64,000 nucleotides of DNA from Orientallactaga sibirica (lineage: Eukaryota > Chordata > Mammalia > Rodentia > Dipodidae). Every line of letters starts with the position of its first letter. Position 1 is the stretch's first letter. The position numbers and the translations under genes were made by a program. Shown here piece by piece: positions 43,274 through 54,354 of this stretch. Under the pieces are notes generated by a model, which did no database searches, had not been told where the DNA came from, and saw only the letters and a list, made by a program, of their open reading frames with translations. The DNA is taken from positions 4,800,001-4,864,000 of the forward strand of contig JAEOAD010000982.1 in assembly GCA_036365145.1 (NCBI GenBank), read 5' to 3'.

Positions 43274-43365
43274 CCCTTGCCATCGTGAATGCACCAGATC
43301 TCATCTGATCTGGGAAGCTATGCACTGTTCAGTCTAGTTAGTACTTGGATGGGAGAAATACAAAG
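43274..43365 (+). pseudogene. 5S ribosomal RNA pseudogene
   Basis: CTCATCTGATCTGGGAAGCTA and TTAGTACTTGGATGGGAGA are hallmark internal segments of vertebrate 5S rRNA, in the right order and spacing, with a recognisable CCATCGTGAATGCACCAGAT before them. The box A-like AAGCTA-TGCA and box C-like GGATGGGAGA regions carry substitutions. The 5' few bases and the 3' end (after GGGAGAAATA) are lost. It is a retroposed or transposed pseudogene, not a functional array member. Confidence 0.88.
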
Positions 43366-43427
43366 AGACTGAAGTTACTACCACCCTTCTCAGACCCCAC
43401 AGATCAGACGAACAATGACATTCTTTT

Positions 43428-43587
43428 TTTTTTTTTTTTTTTTGGTTTTCGAGGTAGGGTCTCACTCTGGTCCAGGCTGACCTGGAATTAACTATGTATT
43501 CTCAGGGTGGCCTGGAACTCACGGCGATCCTCCTACCTCTGCCTCCCGAGTGCTGGGATTAAAGGCGTGAGCCAACACACCCGGCCA
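43428..43587 (-). mobile_element. B1 SINE, full length, 17-bp TSD
   Basis: AACAATGACATTCTTTT flanks it at 43411-43427 and 43588-43604. The long T-run, CGAGGTAGGGTCTCACTCTG, CTGCCTCCCGAGTGCTGGGA and CACACCCGGC are intact, so it is one of the youngest B1 copies here. Confidence 0.96.
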
Positions 43588-43675
43588 AACAATGACATTC
43601 TTTTAAGGTAAATTTACACTGCTGTAATTTTCTCTAGTACATTCTCAACACTACTATGTCAATGAATGGTGAGAG

Positions 43676-43747
43676 AAATCATAAACAGTAGCATTTACTG
43701 ATTCCTGAGATAAATCATAAACAGTAGCATTTACTGATTCCTGCCAG
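43676..43747. repeat. 36-bp tandem duplication
   Basis: AAATCATAAACAGTAGCATT and the following bases to TTCCTG occur at 43676 and again at 43712, at a period of 36 bases with no visible mismatch over about 31 bases. A simple two-copy local duplication. Confidence 0.95.
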
Positions 43748-43899
43748 TATAAATACTTTCAACCGTGGCCAATTTTAAGCTACAAAAATGGCTGATTTGA
43801 ACAAAGTGATGGAGAAAAATGGGAAGTAGCCTCATTACCTAGCATTTATTTATACTTAGAATTTTACAAGCATAAGTAGGAATAGACAATTGCCTTAAA

Positions 43900-44180
43900 C
43901 AGGTTACTTTCTCACTGCTGTAAACAAAGAACTGAGCAGAACAACTTCAGAAAGGAAAGGGTTTAATTTGGCTTGAAGTTTTGAGGGGACACAGTCCATA
44001 GTGTCAGGAAGGCATGGCAGCAGGAGCAGGAGGTCAGGCTGGTCCCATTTCAGCTACACTCACTAAGCACAGTAAATGAATAGGAAGCTGGGCTAAGCTA
44101 CAAAACTTCAAGCTGCTGCTTCCTCCAGAAAAGCTCTACCTCGTAAGGGTTCTCCAGCCTTCCCAAACAACATCACCTGT
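43900..44180 (-). mobile_element. MaLR-like LTR
   Basis: TTACTTTCTCACTGCTGTAAAC, GGGTTTAATTTGGCTTGAAG, CATAGTGTCAGGAAGGCATGG, GCAGCAGGAGCAGGAGG and CAACATCACCTGTTGGGG follow the inverse order of murine MaLR LTRs. Confidence 0.78.
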
Positions 44181-44204
44181 TGGGGAACAAATATGGGGCT
44201 ATGG

Positions 44205-44335
44205 GGGAGGCTGGGCATGTTGGCACATGCCTTTGGGAGGCGGAGGTAGGTGGATTCCAGGTCAGTCTGGACTACAGTAAGACCTTGCTTCCAAAAGCCA
44301 AAAAAGAAAAAAAAAAACAACCTAAAAAAATAAGA
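44205..44335 (+). mobile_element. B1 SINE with internal deletion
   Basis: GGCTGGGCATGTTGGCACATGCC, then GGGAGGCGGAGGTAGGTGGA joined directly to TTCCAGGTCAGTCTGGAC. The middle segment (GATC...ACTACATAG) is missing. It ends in an A-rich tail. Confidence 0.88.
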
Positions 44336-44339
44336 TTGT

Positions 44340-44845
44340 ACATAGAGAAAATTAATAAAATAAATACATATGAGATACATATTTCCTTTGCTGTAAATTA
44401 AAAAAAAAACTACAAATAGACTGGATAAACTTGTCATTTGAGACAAATGGAAAAAAGTAAAACACCTTCAATTCTCTCTGCACCCACAAAATGGCAGATG
44501 AAGGTTATTTCATTGGTATTTTTTTCCTCATCATTTAAGGAAAGTGAACTTTCTAAGCTATTGAACTTTAAAGGAACAATTAATCCCTATTGTATTAAAC
44601 TGAACAAGGCCATATAAAAAGAAGGAATACTTTGTATTAAATATTATCATGGTAGATTAACTCTGTTGTTAAAATCTGTCAAGATCAGGAAATAAAATTC
44701 TATGCCTAGAGATGTCATCTCATTCATAAATATTAATGAGAACTCTTTCTTTAAGTGAACTTTTAAGCCTGCAACATCTTAAGAATTCATGTTCCATGAT
44801 GAATTAATAACTATTTCAGAATACCAGAATGATTCAATATTAAGA
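44340..44845. other. Intergenic stretch, nothing recognised
   Basis: AT-rich, with no element identified. Confidence 0.45.
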
Positions 44846-44847
44846 AA

Positions 44848-45235
44848 TAAGGGCTGGGGAGATTGCTCAGTGTGAGGACTGGAGTTAAGATCCCCAGCAC
44901 CAACATAATTGTGGGTGGCATAGTGGCTGGCCTGTAATCCAGATATTTAGGAAGATAGTTCAGTGGGTAAAGTGCAAGCATGTGGACTTGAGTTTGGACC
45001 CCAGTACCCATGTACAATGACCCATGCTGGTCATTGCAGTGCATGCCAGTAATCACAGCACTACGGAGGCAGAAACAGGCAGATCATTAGCTCATCTAGT
45101 GGAATCAGTGAGCTCTAGTGAGTGATTTCTGTATCAAAAAAGTAAGGCGGGGAACAACTGAAAAGGACACCTGACATCAACCTCTGACTTCCATATGCAC
45201 TTGCTTATGGGCAGTTGAACCAAACACTGAGAACA
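44848..45235 (+). mobile_element. Two overlapping or nested B4-like SINEs
   Basis: A first ID-like head (GGGCTGGGGAGATTGCTCAG) and short body run to about 44945. A second head (AGATAGTTCAGTGGGTAAAG) then begins and continues through GCATGCCAGTAATCACAGC, CAGTGAGCTCTAG and CTCTGACTTCCATATGC. One B4 probably inserted in the other. Confidence 0.7.
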
Positions 45236-45256
45236 CACATGGTAAAGATAAAAACT

Positions 45257-45277
45257 AAAAAAAAAAAAAAAAAAAAA
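45257..45277. repeat. A homopolymer
   Basis: About 20 consecutive A, possibly the tail of the preceding B4. Confidence 0.9.
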
Positions 45278-45392
45278 CTACACTTCTCAAAGATGAGGTC
45301 AACCTGTGTCTCTCAGACAGATAATAGGACATTAAAAAATTCTTGCATAAAGAAATTCAACCAAGGGCTGTTAGAGACAGACATAATGAAAA

Positions 45393-45565
45393 AATTAGCC
45401 GGGCGTGGTGGTGCACGCTTTTAATCGCAGCACTCGGGAGGCAGAGGTAGGCGGATCACCATGAGTTTGAGACCACCCCTAGACTACATAGTGAATTCCA
45501 GGTCAGCCTGGACGAGAGTGAAACCCTACCTCGAAGGACAAAACTAAAAACAAAAACAAAATCTT
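45393..45565 (+). mobile_element. B1 SINE, full length
   Basis: GCCGGGCGTGGTGGTGCACG, GCACTCGGGAGGCAGAGG, GAATTCCAGGTCAGCCTGG and CCCTACCTCGAAGGACAAAAC are all present. The closest copy here to a canonical 7SL-derived B1. RNA polymerase III boxes look intact, but activity cannot be inferred. Confidence 0.95.
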
Positions 45566-45569
45566 TAAA

Positions 45570-46210
45570 TCATAAAAGGTATATACTTGAACATATCTGA
45601 TAACGTGAGGAGGGAAGAAATCCTAGAAAATGTGCTATTCTGTTTTGTGTCCATATCACAGACTACCTGAGATAATCTAATTGACCAAAAGCAGGAGATT
45701 GGCTAGGAAGTTTAATGTAACAAGGCCCCCCAAGGAGTTCTTGGCAATCTCTACCTTGGTGGAAGACAGAAATGCCAAAATGGAGAGCGTTTTTTGTTTG
45801 TTTGTTTGTTTTTAAAATCTCTTTTTTTTTCTCCAAAGGAGTGCCCTTTTCCATGAAACCAGGCTTGAGGAGGTACCTAAGACCTCAAGACCCCTGGACA
45901 ACTGGCATGGGGACTAGACTGACAAGCTCATCCTTCCTTCCTCATGCACATTCTGCTTGGGGCTCAGCTCAGCTCAGAGGCTTTCTGATTTACTTTACTT
46001 CCGAAAGGAGCTATTTCTGGGGAACCTTCCCTACTATGAAAGAGCCCTGTTTTATTTCCTTCTCTTAATCTCTATAATAATAGCTTTCTAAAGCTCAATC
46101 TCAGTACTCCATGGATTTTATTCCTTGATATGACAAAAACATGGAGGCCATTGACTCAATGGAAGTTTTGTGCAAGCATGGGTGTCCAGCACCCTAACTC
46201 CTGATTTAGA
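45570..46210. other. Unassigned sequence
   Basis: The middle part (about 45640-46090) includes a GTTT-rich patch and TCTCTATAATAATAGC, which could be a decayed LTR, but I could not match it to another copy. The 98-codon frame 45772-46068 has no recognisable domain. Confidence 0.35.
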
Positions 46211-46214
46211 AGCC

Positions 46215-46745
46215 CAGCCAAAAGCAATTCTCATGTCATAATGAATAAGGAAAATGTCTTATTTTTGCTCATGGTTTCATAGATTTCAGTCCTGATCATT
46301 TGGCACTGTATAATGATGGTAGTATGTGGCAGAGGGGGTGACACTTCATGGAAGACAGGAATGAGTGAAAGAAATAGGGGTCTGGAGAGATGGCTTAGGG
46401 GTTAAGGCACTTGCCTGCGAAGCCTAAGGACCATTGTTCAACCCTCCACATACCACATAAGCCAGACGCACAAAGGTGAGGCAAGCACAAGGTCCCACAT
46501 GCCCACTAAGTGGCACAGTGTCTGCAGTTTGATTTCAGTGGCTGAAGCTCTGGTGTGCCAAGTGTTTGTCTCTCTCTCTCTCTCTCTCACTGTCTCTAAA
46601 ATTAAAAAAATAAATAATAAGAGAGAGGGATCTAGTATCCCCTTCGAGAGAACACCCTCAATGATCTAATTTCCTCCCTCTAAGATCCACCTTCTACAGG
46701 TTCTTCCACCTCCCAATGTCACTATGGGCGGAAGACCCAGCTTTC
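46215..46745 (-). mobile_element. MaLR-like LTR interrupted by a SINE
   Basis: Left part (46215-46376): ATTTTTGCTCATGGTTTCATAG and GGGGGTGACACTTCATGG. Right part (46623-46745): CTCCCTCTAAGATCCACC and CACCTCCCAATGTCACTATGGG. Joined, they give an inverted MaLR LTR in the usual order. Confidence 0.7.
46377..46622 (+). mobile_element. tRNA-headed SINE, intermediate form, nested in LTR
   Basis: TCTGGAGAGATGGCTTAGGGG head, AAGGTGAGGCAAGCACAAGG and CACTAAGTGGCACAG (extra segment), a CT run at 46570-46588 and a tail with AATAAATAATAA. Confidence 0.9.
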
Positions 46746-46749
46746 AACA

Positions 46750-47640
46750 CAGAGACCTTTGGGAATCACAATCATTTTTTATTAAAAACCTCTTATACTA
46801 TTTATGTCTTCACCAAAGTATACTTTTCTTAAGTCAAACACTAATATGTACCATATAATCAGTAAATCTGTGGAACAAACAAGTGAAAATAGAATTTTTC
46901 TAGAAACACTTTGAAGTTAAATAAAGTAATTTAATAAATAATTTAACTGAAATGCAATAAATAAGCACAGTAATCTGAGGTCTTTAGAAGAAGGAGCCTT
47001 TTCTGGAAGATTCTACATGTAGTATAGTCAGTATCCCTATGAAAGCAGATGGAGTTTGGAGTTGAAGATATCTGTCAGAGGCTTGCTTGCCTAAGTGTGA
47101 TGTTACTAAAATATATGCCGCTTTGGTTTTCAAATATAATTGTAGATATTTAAAAATTACACTGAACCGTTCAAACTATGTATGTAAAACTTATGTAACT
47201 TACCCTCTTACAAATTCATTTCTTGGTTGCTGAGCTATTTCCTGTTATTTTAGACTTCAGACTAGATGAAATCCAACCAGTTCAAAAGTAATTTACATCT
47301 AGGCCATGACACAAACCCCAAATTCTAAAATTACTTTTCAAAATGCTGAAAATACTTTTCCTTGGCTTCTGCTGAAAAAAAGTGTCCACATGATTCTTTC
47401 ATATAGGTCAAATAGTACAATCAAGATATTAGGGTTCTTTTTTTCCCTGAACTTTCACATATTAGATTGTGAAGTATGCACACCATGTTCAGCTACCTAA
47501 TGTGTTAGAAAAAAAGAATTTAACTCTCATCCAAGACCAAAAAGAGAAAGTTCATTCATCAAGGTCCACGTTGATCATGACTACTAAAAAGAGTATATCT
47601 TGGCTCCTGGCACAGTGTGTAGATACATGAAATTGTGTTA
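46750..47640. other. Intergenic stretch, nothing recognised
   Basis: AT-rich, with no element identified. Confidence 0.45.
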
Positions 47641-47652
47641 GTTCTTAAAAAA

Positions 47653-47873
47653 AAAACTTTTATTTTCATTTATTTATTTGAGAGAAAGAAGGATAGAGAG
47701 AGATAGAGATCTAGAGAGACAAAATGGGCTCACCAGTGCCTTCACGCTGCTACAAACAAACTCTAGACACACGTGCCACCTTGTGCATCTGGCTTACATG
47801 GGTCCTGGGGAGTTGAACCTGGGTCCTTTGGCTTTGCAGGCAAACACTGTAACCACTAAGACATCCCTCCAGC
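47653..47873 (-). mobile_element. tRNA-headed SINE, short form
   Basis: CATTTATTTATTTGAGAGAAAG, CACCAGTGCCTTCACGCTGC, GGGAGTTGAACCTGGGTCC and ACATCCCTCCAGCCC. TGTTAGTTCTT and TGTTAGTTTTT on either side may be an eroded duplication. Confidence 0.9.
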
Positions 47874-48054
47874 CCTATGTTAGTTTTTTTTTAAGTATGT
47901 GTATAAGTTGCTGCACTTGGAGCAGATGGGAAGAACATAAAAAGGAATTCAGAAGAGAATACTGCTACATAGGTAAGCTAAATCCATCCCATGAGGTCTT
48001 TTCTTGACATGAATATCACGGACTTTACTTGCATACTTAGTATGCAACTTGAAA

Positions 48055-48181
48055 ATGCATGTGATGTATGCATGTGTACAAATATGTGCTCCCACGTGCG
48101 TACATGTGGAGGTCAGAGGACAATGTCAGTGATGTTTGTGCAGCAAGTGTTCTTACCCATTGAGCCATCTCTCTGGCCTCT
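48055..48181 (-). mobile_element. B3/B4-type SINE fragment
   Basis: GTGCGTACATGTGGAGGTCAG and GGACAATGTCAG are joined to GCAGCAAGTGTTCTTACCC and TTGAGCCATCTCTCTGGCC: an inverted SINE tail and head with the middle missing. Confidence 0.7.
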
Positions 48182-48545
48182 GGATTGCTATTTTGAAAGT
48201 GTTTGAAAATGTATCTGGTGACAGCAAAATCCTTCTGTATTCATGCAGTGCAAAATTACACAAACAATACCCGATATTAAAGGTTACATTAAAGCAACAC
48301 ATGGCATGGATGTTTGCTTCATCTAATAGTAAACCCAAGCAAAAAGATGTCCAAGGGTATAGACATTATGATTTATTTATTTATATATGATTTATTCATA
48401 TTTATATATAGTTTTAAAGCAGGCAAGACAAATATTGTTGATCAAGGACCATGATTACTTAATTCATGCAGAGATTCAAGCTATGAAACAAGTAAGGATA
48501 TTGCAGGCATATAGGTCAGGCATGACATCATGATTAATGTGAAGA
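48182..48545. other. Intergenic stretch, nothing recognised
   Basis: No identifiable feature apart from TTTATTTATTTATATATG near 48371. Confidence 0.4.
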
Positions 48546-48548
48546 ATG

Positions 48549-48578
<30 letters not shown>
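48549..48578. repeat. (GT)n microsatellite
   Basis: About 14 uninterrupted GT units. Confidence 0.95.
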
Positions 48579-48579
<1 letters not shown>

Positions 48580-48599
48580 CATGCACCCACACACTCCCA

Positions 48600-49735
48600 C
48601 ATGTCTTGGTGTGGCATTCATTAAAACTATTGAAGTAAGCTAAATGAGTAAGAATGTATGTTTAGTAATCAGAAAATTGAGAGAATTATAATATTTTATC
48701 AATATTAGCTGAAGTTTCAAGTAGTCAATAGTCACTAAATAATTACACTTTTTAAGACAGACATAATTCAAAATACCAAATAACCTTTGTAGACAATTGC
48801 AATATTAGATGCTTTCTGTGGTGCTAGGGATGGAATCCAGGCTTTTAATACGTTTATGTTTTCCAGTTTCCTGACATAATCTCACACAAACCTCTTGCCT
48901 ACTTCTTGAGGAAAATGAGAATAGCACATCTGGTTTCTGGAAACTAAAGTTGTTCTGGGTAGCTTGCACTTCATCACTGTAAAGGGAGTAATGAATTCTT
49001 GTGTCTTTTATTTTCTTTTGCATTATTTCCCTTTGTGTAATTGTCCTTCTGTGTTCACCCACCATGAATCTAGAAATCTAGTAGAGTGGCTTGCACTATG
49101 TTTGCTTGTCTACAAAACTGAGAGGCATGGGAACACTCATATGTTGTAACAGCACAGCATCTAGAATAAGAATGGCACCTTCATCTCTGCTACATCCTTT
49201 TGATGAAATATCTTTCGTATGTAGGAGGCTCCCAAGCTTCAGACTCAAGTTTTCAGAGAGGATTTCACAAAGGTGTTCTGGATCTCTTTGTCCATTTTCC
49301 CAATGTGGCCATATTGAATAAATCTCCTTTTTCTGTTTTCACTATTAATTTGGCTCTTTTAAGTGGCTTACTAAGGATTTGTGGCCAAGCCTGTCATGCT
49401 AAGGCTGCCAGACTCTGTCTCTAACCTCAATAACACAAATGATAAAATATATGTAAAATATATCTGTAGTTGGGACATGTGTATACTGCGATAGCAGTTG
49501 TTTATGGATTTACTCTGTAAATATTTGATGATAATTTGCAATCCTGCCTCCTATTACAGTTTTATTTCTTTTGTATTTATAGATCTATCCCAAAGACCCA
49601 TGTGTGGTAGGTGCTATCATAGTCACAGCCCACATTTTAAGTGTCAAGTTTATCTATCTTTCTCTTTTATATTACCTATCTGTTTCTTGCTTCTTTTCCC
49701 TTGGTGCTGGCCTGTAACTCCCTGTAGTGGCATAC
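48600..49735. other. 1.1-kb stretch; short ID-like piece only
   Basis: GTGGTGCTAGGGATGGAATCC at 48819-48840 is a possible inverted ID fragment. Otherwise nothing recognised. Frames at 48964-49424 overlap each other without a recognisable domain. Confidence 0.4.
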
Positions 49736-49739
49736 ACTT

Positions 49740-50855
49740 AACGTCCACAATGAGCTGTTGATCAGAGAGACCTACAAAGTTTCCCAAAAGAAGACAGATT
49801 TGTCAGAGCACTTGATGACCCAACAAAGGTTAATGGTAAGACCCTACTGCTGAAGACACCATATGCTGTTGGTACGAAACATGGAGAGACCTGGCTGGAA
49901 TCTGAAAGAGAGTCAGTCCCCAGACAGTTGGCTTGTCTAGTGTCAGAAGATGCTACATGAGCTACTGGGGGAAAATGGCCAACATTTGTCCAAGCAACTT
50001 GTGGTCTAAGCTACTCAGTAGCAAACAACCTGATGTGATGCTCTCCCAAGTGTAATAGTGGCATTCAGCCATGGTGGGTAACCAACAGCTCTTGGATTGA
50101 ATAACAGATCCTCTCGGTGGAACAGAACTCATAGCTGGAACTGGGAAACAAGTCAGAATCATATCCAAAAAACGAGTTCTCTCTCCAATACCAAGCTCCC
50201 ACCAATCTTGGGCTACAAGGGGGCCTACACCTATTAAATTCTCTCTAAACTAATAATGGTTATCCCATTTATTGGGTGCTGACTTCACTCTCTGTTGGAG
50301 AATCTGCTTCTCTTCTTCAGATGGACGCAGAACCTGAGGAGAGAATCAGCCCATCACACCACACTGGGGTCCCAGCTGAAACCATAGAGTAATTGGGGAA
50401 ATGAGCAAGAGTGCTGCTTTCTTGGTGAACCTGGTATCGGCACAAGGGTGAAGGAGATAGACACAGAGGACACTCGACTCCTACCAAACCAGAGATCCAG
50501 AGACACAGAGGCTCCCAAGACTTCATCACTGAAGTAGACCTAAAATGAACCCAACACAGCCCAGGGAAATTCGTGGATGAGGGGACAGAAAGAGTGTTAG
50601 AGCCACAAGTTGGAACATTATGCGCAGAAACATTGCTTCTTCCCCATAACTAATGGCTACCCCCACAATGCACAACCCACAATCCCCATGGGGATATCTG
50701 GCATACCCAACAAGGAGGGTCCCTTTGGAGGGGGGAGGTCAGGGATCAGGGTAAGGATGGTATCAACATGTGCTGTTTACACACTGAGTATATACACAAC
50801 TACTAAAGAAAAAAATGATAAAAAGATAGCTCATCCACTATGCCCTTTGCATGGG
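49740..50855 (+). mobile_element. L1 3' UTR of a second type
   Basis: GGTAAGACCCTACTGCTGAAGAC matches GGTAAGACCCTATTGCTGAAGAC of the L1 3' UTR at 15209, but most of the rest differs. A G-rich tract (GGAGGGGGGAGGTCAGGG, 50727-50752) and an A-rich end (CTAAAGAAAAAAATG) are in the right positions for a 5'-truncated L1. The left boundary is uncertain. Confidence 0.65.
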
Positions 50856-51019
50856 TAGGTTTTGTTTTAAACAATACCTAGGCTTCTGTATTTTGTAGTT
50901 AAAGTAGAAAAATTTAAGTCAACAACCAAACACATAGCCACATATTCTTGTCTTTCTATTCAAATACACAAATGTACATAAACACTTATGGTTTTCATTT
51001 GACAAAAGAAAAAATAAGA

Positions 51020-51087
51020 TTCTACTTCCTCTCTGTCCCTCTCCTTCTGGCTCTCTCTGTCTCTCCTTCTTGCTGTCTCTGTCTCTG

Positions 51088-51123
<36 letters not shown>

Positions 51124-51180
51124 TCTCTGGCTCTTCCCTCTTCCTGTTCCCTCTCCCTTTCTTCCTCTCTGTTTCTGGTG
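51020..51180. repeat. CT-rich simple-sequence tract
   Basis: Pyrimidine-rich DNA with (CTGTCT)n units at about 51075-51110 and a CT run at 51108-51128. Confidence 0.92.
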
Positions 51181-51244
51181 CCTCTTGCTTCCTATGGCTT
51201 AAGACTCTCCCAGTCTCTCTCCTGGCATTAAAATAAAGTCTTGT

Positions 51245-51468
51245 GGGCTAGAGAAATGGCTTAGCTGTTAAGGCATTTGCCTATGAAGCCAAAGGACCAA
51301 GATTCGATTCCCCAGGACCCACATAAGCCAGATGCACAAGGGGCACATGCATCTGGAGTTCGTCTGCAGTAGCTAGAGGCCCTGGCATGCCCATTCTCTC
51401 TGACTGTCTCTCTTCTCTCTTTCTCTCTCTTTCTCTGCTTGCAAATAAATAAATAAATACATTTTTGA
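51245..51468 (+). mobile_element. tRNA-headed SINE, short form
   Basis: GGGCTAGAGAAATGGCTTAGC head, AAGATTCGATTCCCCAGG box B area, CCAGATGCACAAGGGGC, a CT tract and a GCAAATAAATAAATAAATAC tail. Confidence 0.92.
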
Positions 51469-51835
51469 AAAAGTCTCATACCCAAGAAATTGTCTCAGTT
51501 CCTCTATCCCACACTCAAAACCTGACATTAAAGCTGTGCTGGCAAGGAATGGAGGTGGCACCAGGACAAACTGCTTTCTTACCCTATTTCTGCTTTGCCT
51601 TCTTCTGCCTTTGCTTTGGCTTCAGCCCCTTTTCCTTCTCCACGTGGGCTTGTGGTCTCCCTCTCTGTTAGAGATGTCAGTCTATGGTCACTTAACTCTC
51701 TGCTTTTCTGGGTCAATGGTGAAATAGAGGACTGTGTGGTGGATGAAAGCTGTTCACTTCATGATGGACAAGAACCAGGGAAAAGAGATATCCTTGAAAG
51801 ATAATATTGCCTGACTCAGGGACTTACTTCCTTCA
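51469..51835. other. Unassigned sequence
   Basis: Three overlapping frames (51465-51804) give hydrophobic but unrelated products, which fits CT-rich non-coding DNA. No element identified. Confidence 0.4.
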
Positions 51836-51839
51836 ATCT

Positions 51840-51990
51840 GACCTCACCTCAAGCATTGTGACCTCATCATCCCATTGATGATATCAGAGCCCTCATCATC
51901 CATTCACATGTCAAGGCCCCACCTCGACCACTGTTATACTGGGGACCAAGCTTTCAAGTCATGAGCCTCAAGTGAGCACTTGAAGACAGC
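51840..51990 (-). mobile_element. MaLR/MLT-like LTR fragment
   Basis: CATCCCATTGATGATATCAG, GAGCCCTCATCATCCATTC and AAGGCCCCACCTCGACCAC follow the inverted pattern of MST/MLT-type LTRs. Confidence 0.6.
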
Positions 51991-52044
51991 TAGACCACAA
52001 TGGGGAGCAGGCTGAGGCGTTCTAATTGAATGAAGGCAGAAGGT

Positions 52045-52092
52045 CGGAAGATGGTTCAGTAGGTCAAGGTGCTTGCTTGCATATCGGTAGAG
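52045..52092 (+). mobile_element. SINE head fragment
   Basis: GAAGATGGTTCAGTAGGTCAAGG and GCTTGCTTGCAT resemble a tRNA-like SINE head with nothing recognisable after it. Confidence 0.4.
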
Positions 52093-52304
52093 GGTAGAGG
52101 GTGTTTGGGGAAGAAGGATGGTGTTTCTATTCTTTGAAGGCAGTCCACTGATTTGTTTGAATCAAGAGATAGAACTATGACTTCTGGTAATAATTAGAAT
52201 TATATTCTCAATACTATCTTTTTCTTGTAACTTATATGGAACTCACAAGACTCAGCTTAAAGTATAAGGTAGACGTATACATTTCCTTTCTATTTGTTGT
52301 GTCA

Positions 52305-52745
52305 CTGAATTGAAACATTAATTCCTCAGGGAGGGGGTTGGCTCATAGGATTCAGGAAGCAAAATAATCAAGGTTCAAGAAGTAAAAAAAAAAGGGGGCC
52401 TCAGGCACCTAAAACTTCTAAGACACACAAATCCCCTCCTTCAAGTTTATGAAAGCAGTGAAACCTTCTGACAACAGGGAAATCTCTGATGGGAAGTGGT
52501 GAGAACATCAGGGATACACGTTTTGAGAGTAGTTGCCCATACTGGGGTTGGTTTGGAGGTGATACAGCTTCCTTTGGGTTACCCATTATCCTCTAAGTAA
52601 CCCCTCATCCACACTTCTATAAATAACCCCAATAAATTATTGTTTCACCAAGCTATACTTGGGTGGAATTGTTTGATAAATCACTGGTACCCTATCTGGA
52701 GTAAATACATATTTGTCCATGTCTCTCCAGGAAAAGTTACACAAC
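52305..52745 (+). repeat. LTR-like repeat, copy 2 of 2
   Basis: Related to 24515-24960 (GAATTGAAACATTAATTCC, CTCATAGGATTCAGGAAGC, GGGTGGAATTGTTTGATAAA, GTACCCTATCTGGAGTAAAT). CTTCTATAAATAACCCC with CAATAAATTATTG about 15 bases later would serve as TATA box and polyadenylation signal of a compact LTR. Ends could not be fixed. Confidence 0.62.
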
Positions 52746-52749
52746 CCTA

Positions 52750-53395
52750 CTGGATTTTAAAATTATCTTTGGATATTGCAGTTTTGGATTACAGCACATA
52801 CAATAACTTCTAAATGGGAATTTTCCCTGGGAAGCAACCCACTATTGCAGTCTTCAAATATTTCAAACACTCCGTTTTAAATTAATAAAAGGTGGCTATA
52901 AAACCACACAAGAATCGGCAATAGTTTTCAACTCACAGTGTCAACTGGTTTGTTCTTGCTTCCTTAATAGTGGCCAATGTGTGGTTTGGACCTGAAACTG
53001 TAGGAAATTCTGTTAATATTAAGAAACCATTTTCTTGTTCTATAACAGGTTAGGAATGTACCAATACTCAAAAGCTAAAAACAAAAACAGTTTGATAAAA
53101 TGTTGCAGTCAATAGTACACACATTTCTTCTTCTGTAGTCAGGTAGTTTGAATTTTGAACAGTGATGGTAAAAGTTTGTGAACACATGGAAAAAGAGGAT
53201 AATATGTTGAGAGCACTTAGCCATCTAGTACATATCACCAAACAAACCCTGCAAGTAGGTGGTACTAACCCCTGTTTATACATGCATTCCTTTACAACGA
53301 GCTCTCTATGAATGCATTGTTTCATTCATTCATTCCTTTATGTAGCCACATGGTAATTCATGTGTATATTTGTATAAGTTTCTTGTTCCTGCTAT
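52750..53395. other. Intergenic stretch, nothing recognised
   Basis: No identifiable feature. Confidence 0.45.

Positions 53396-53396
<1 letters not shown>

Positions 53397-53446
<50 letters not shown>
53397..53446. repeat. (CA)n microsatellite
   Basis: About 23 CA units, immediately before an MLT-like LTR. Confidence 0.96.
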
Positions 53447-53830
53447 ACAATGTAGCAGAAAACAGAAGCATAAAAATGACTCAGGTCTGGAGGTCAGAAA
53501 TTTGAAATGGGGCTTCCTGGACAAGAATGCAGGTGTCAACAGATTATGACCCTTCTGAGGCTCTGATTTGGAGGAAGTCATCTTTTCCTTTGCTTTTGAA
53601 AATTCTAAATGACACTGACATTTTCCCCTCTTGGCCGTTTACTCCTTTAGAATATATCTGCACTTCCTTCTACTTTTGATCCTTCCACCAACATTTTACA
53701 AGGGCCTTTGAGATCACACTGGGATAAATACAAAATAATCCATGATCACTTCCACATCTCTAGATCCATAATCACATATGAAAAAATCTATCTTGCTATT
53801 TAGACTTATAGTCTCAAACTGTCTGGGAAC
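53446..53830 (-). mobile_element. MLT-like LTR
   Basis: CAGGTCTGGAGGTCAGAAATTTGAAATGGGG (53483-53512), CCTTCTGAGGCTCTGATTTGG and TACAAGGGCCTTTGAGATCACACTGGG match the inverted order of old mammalian MLT/MST-type LTRs. The CA repeat seems to have expanded inside or at the edge of it. Confidence 0.62.
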
Positions 53831-54030
53831 TAGAACATGGACATATTGTAAAATATGGGATGTGGATCATTCTGCCTGGCATAACATTCTTAATAGACAC
53901 TACATGCCATCTGACAAGTAGAGCCATACTTACTGATTAAATTTTGAACTTCAGATATTATTTTAACATTGGAAAATTTATTTGGGTCTTCACTAAGAAG
54001 AGAATTTTAGCAGCCCTACATATCCTCCAT

Positions 54031-54350
54031 TGTAGTTTGAATGTAATGCTCATGTATTGGAATAGGTGGCCCCAGGCTGGTGGTGTTATTTTTGGAGTTA
54101 GTTTAAACTTTAGGAAATGGAGCCTCAGTAGAGGAAATGAGTTATTAGTGGTGGGCCTTGAAGTATGATAGCCCAGTTCCATTTCCTGTGTAGACTCTGC
54201 TTCCTAACTTCAGAGGCACTGTGACCAGCCACTCACTCTCTTGCAACCATGCATTGTACAACATGACGAACTGTATCTCCTCAAACTGTAAGCCAAAATA
54301 ATCCTGTCATACCTTATGTTGATTTTTTCAGGTATTTGGCTACAACAAGA
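54031..54350 (+). mobile_element. MaLR-like LTR
   Basis: TGTAGTTTGAATGTAATGC, CCCAGGCTGGTGGTGTTATT, ACTTTAGGAAATGGAGCC, GTAAGCCAAAATAATCCTG and GGTATTTGGCTACAACA fit MaLR order. No target duplication was found. Confidence 0.72.
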
Positions 54351-54354
54351 AAAA

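Noticed and set aside
44108..44446. 112-codon minus-strand frame with phenylalanine runs
   Set aside because: It is antisense to A-rich tails of a B1 and overlaps LTR sequence.
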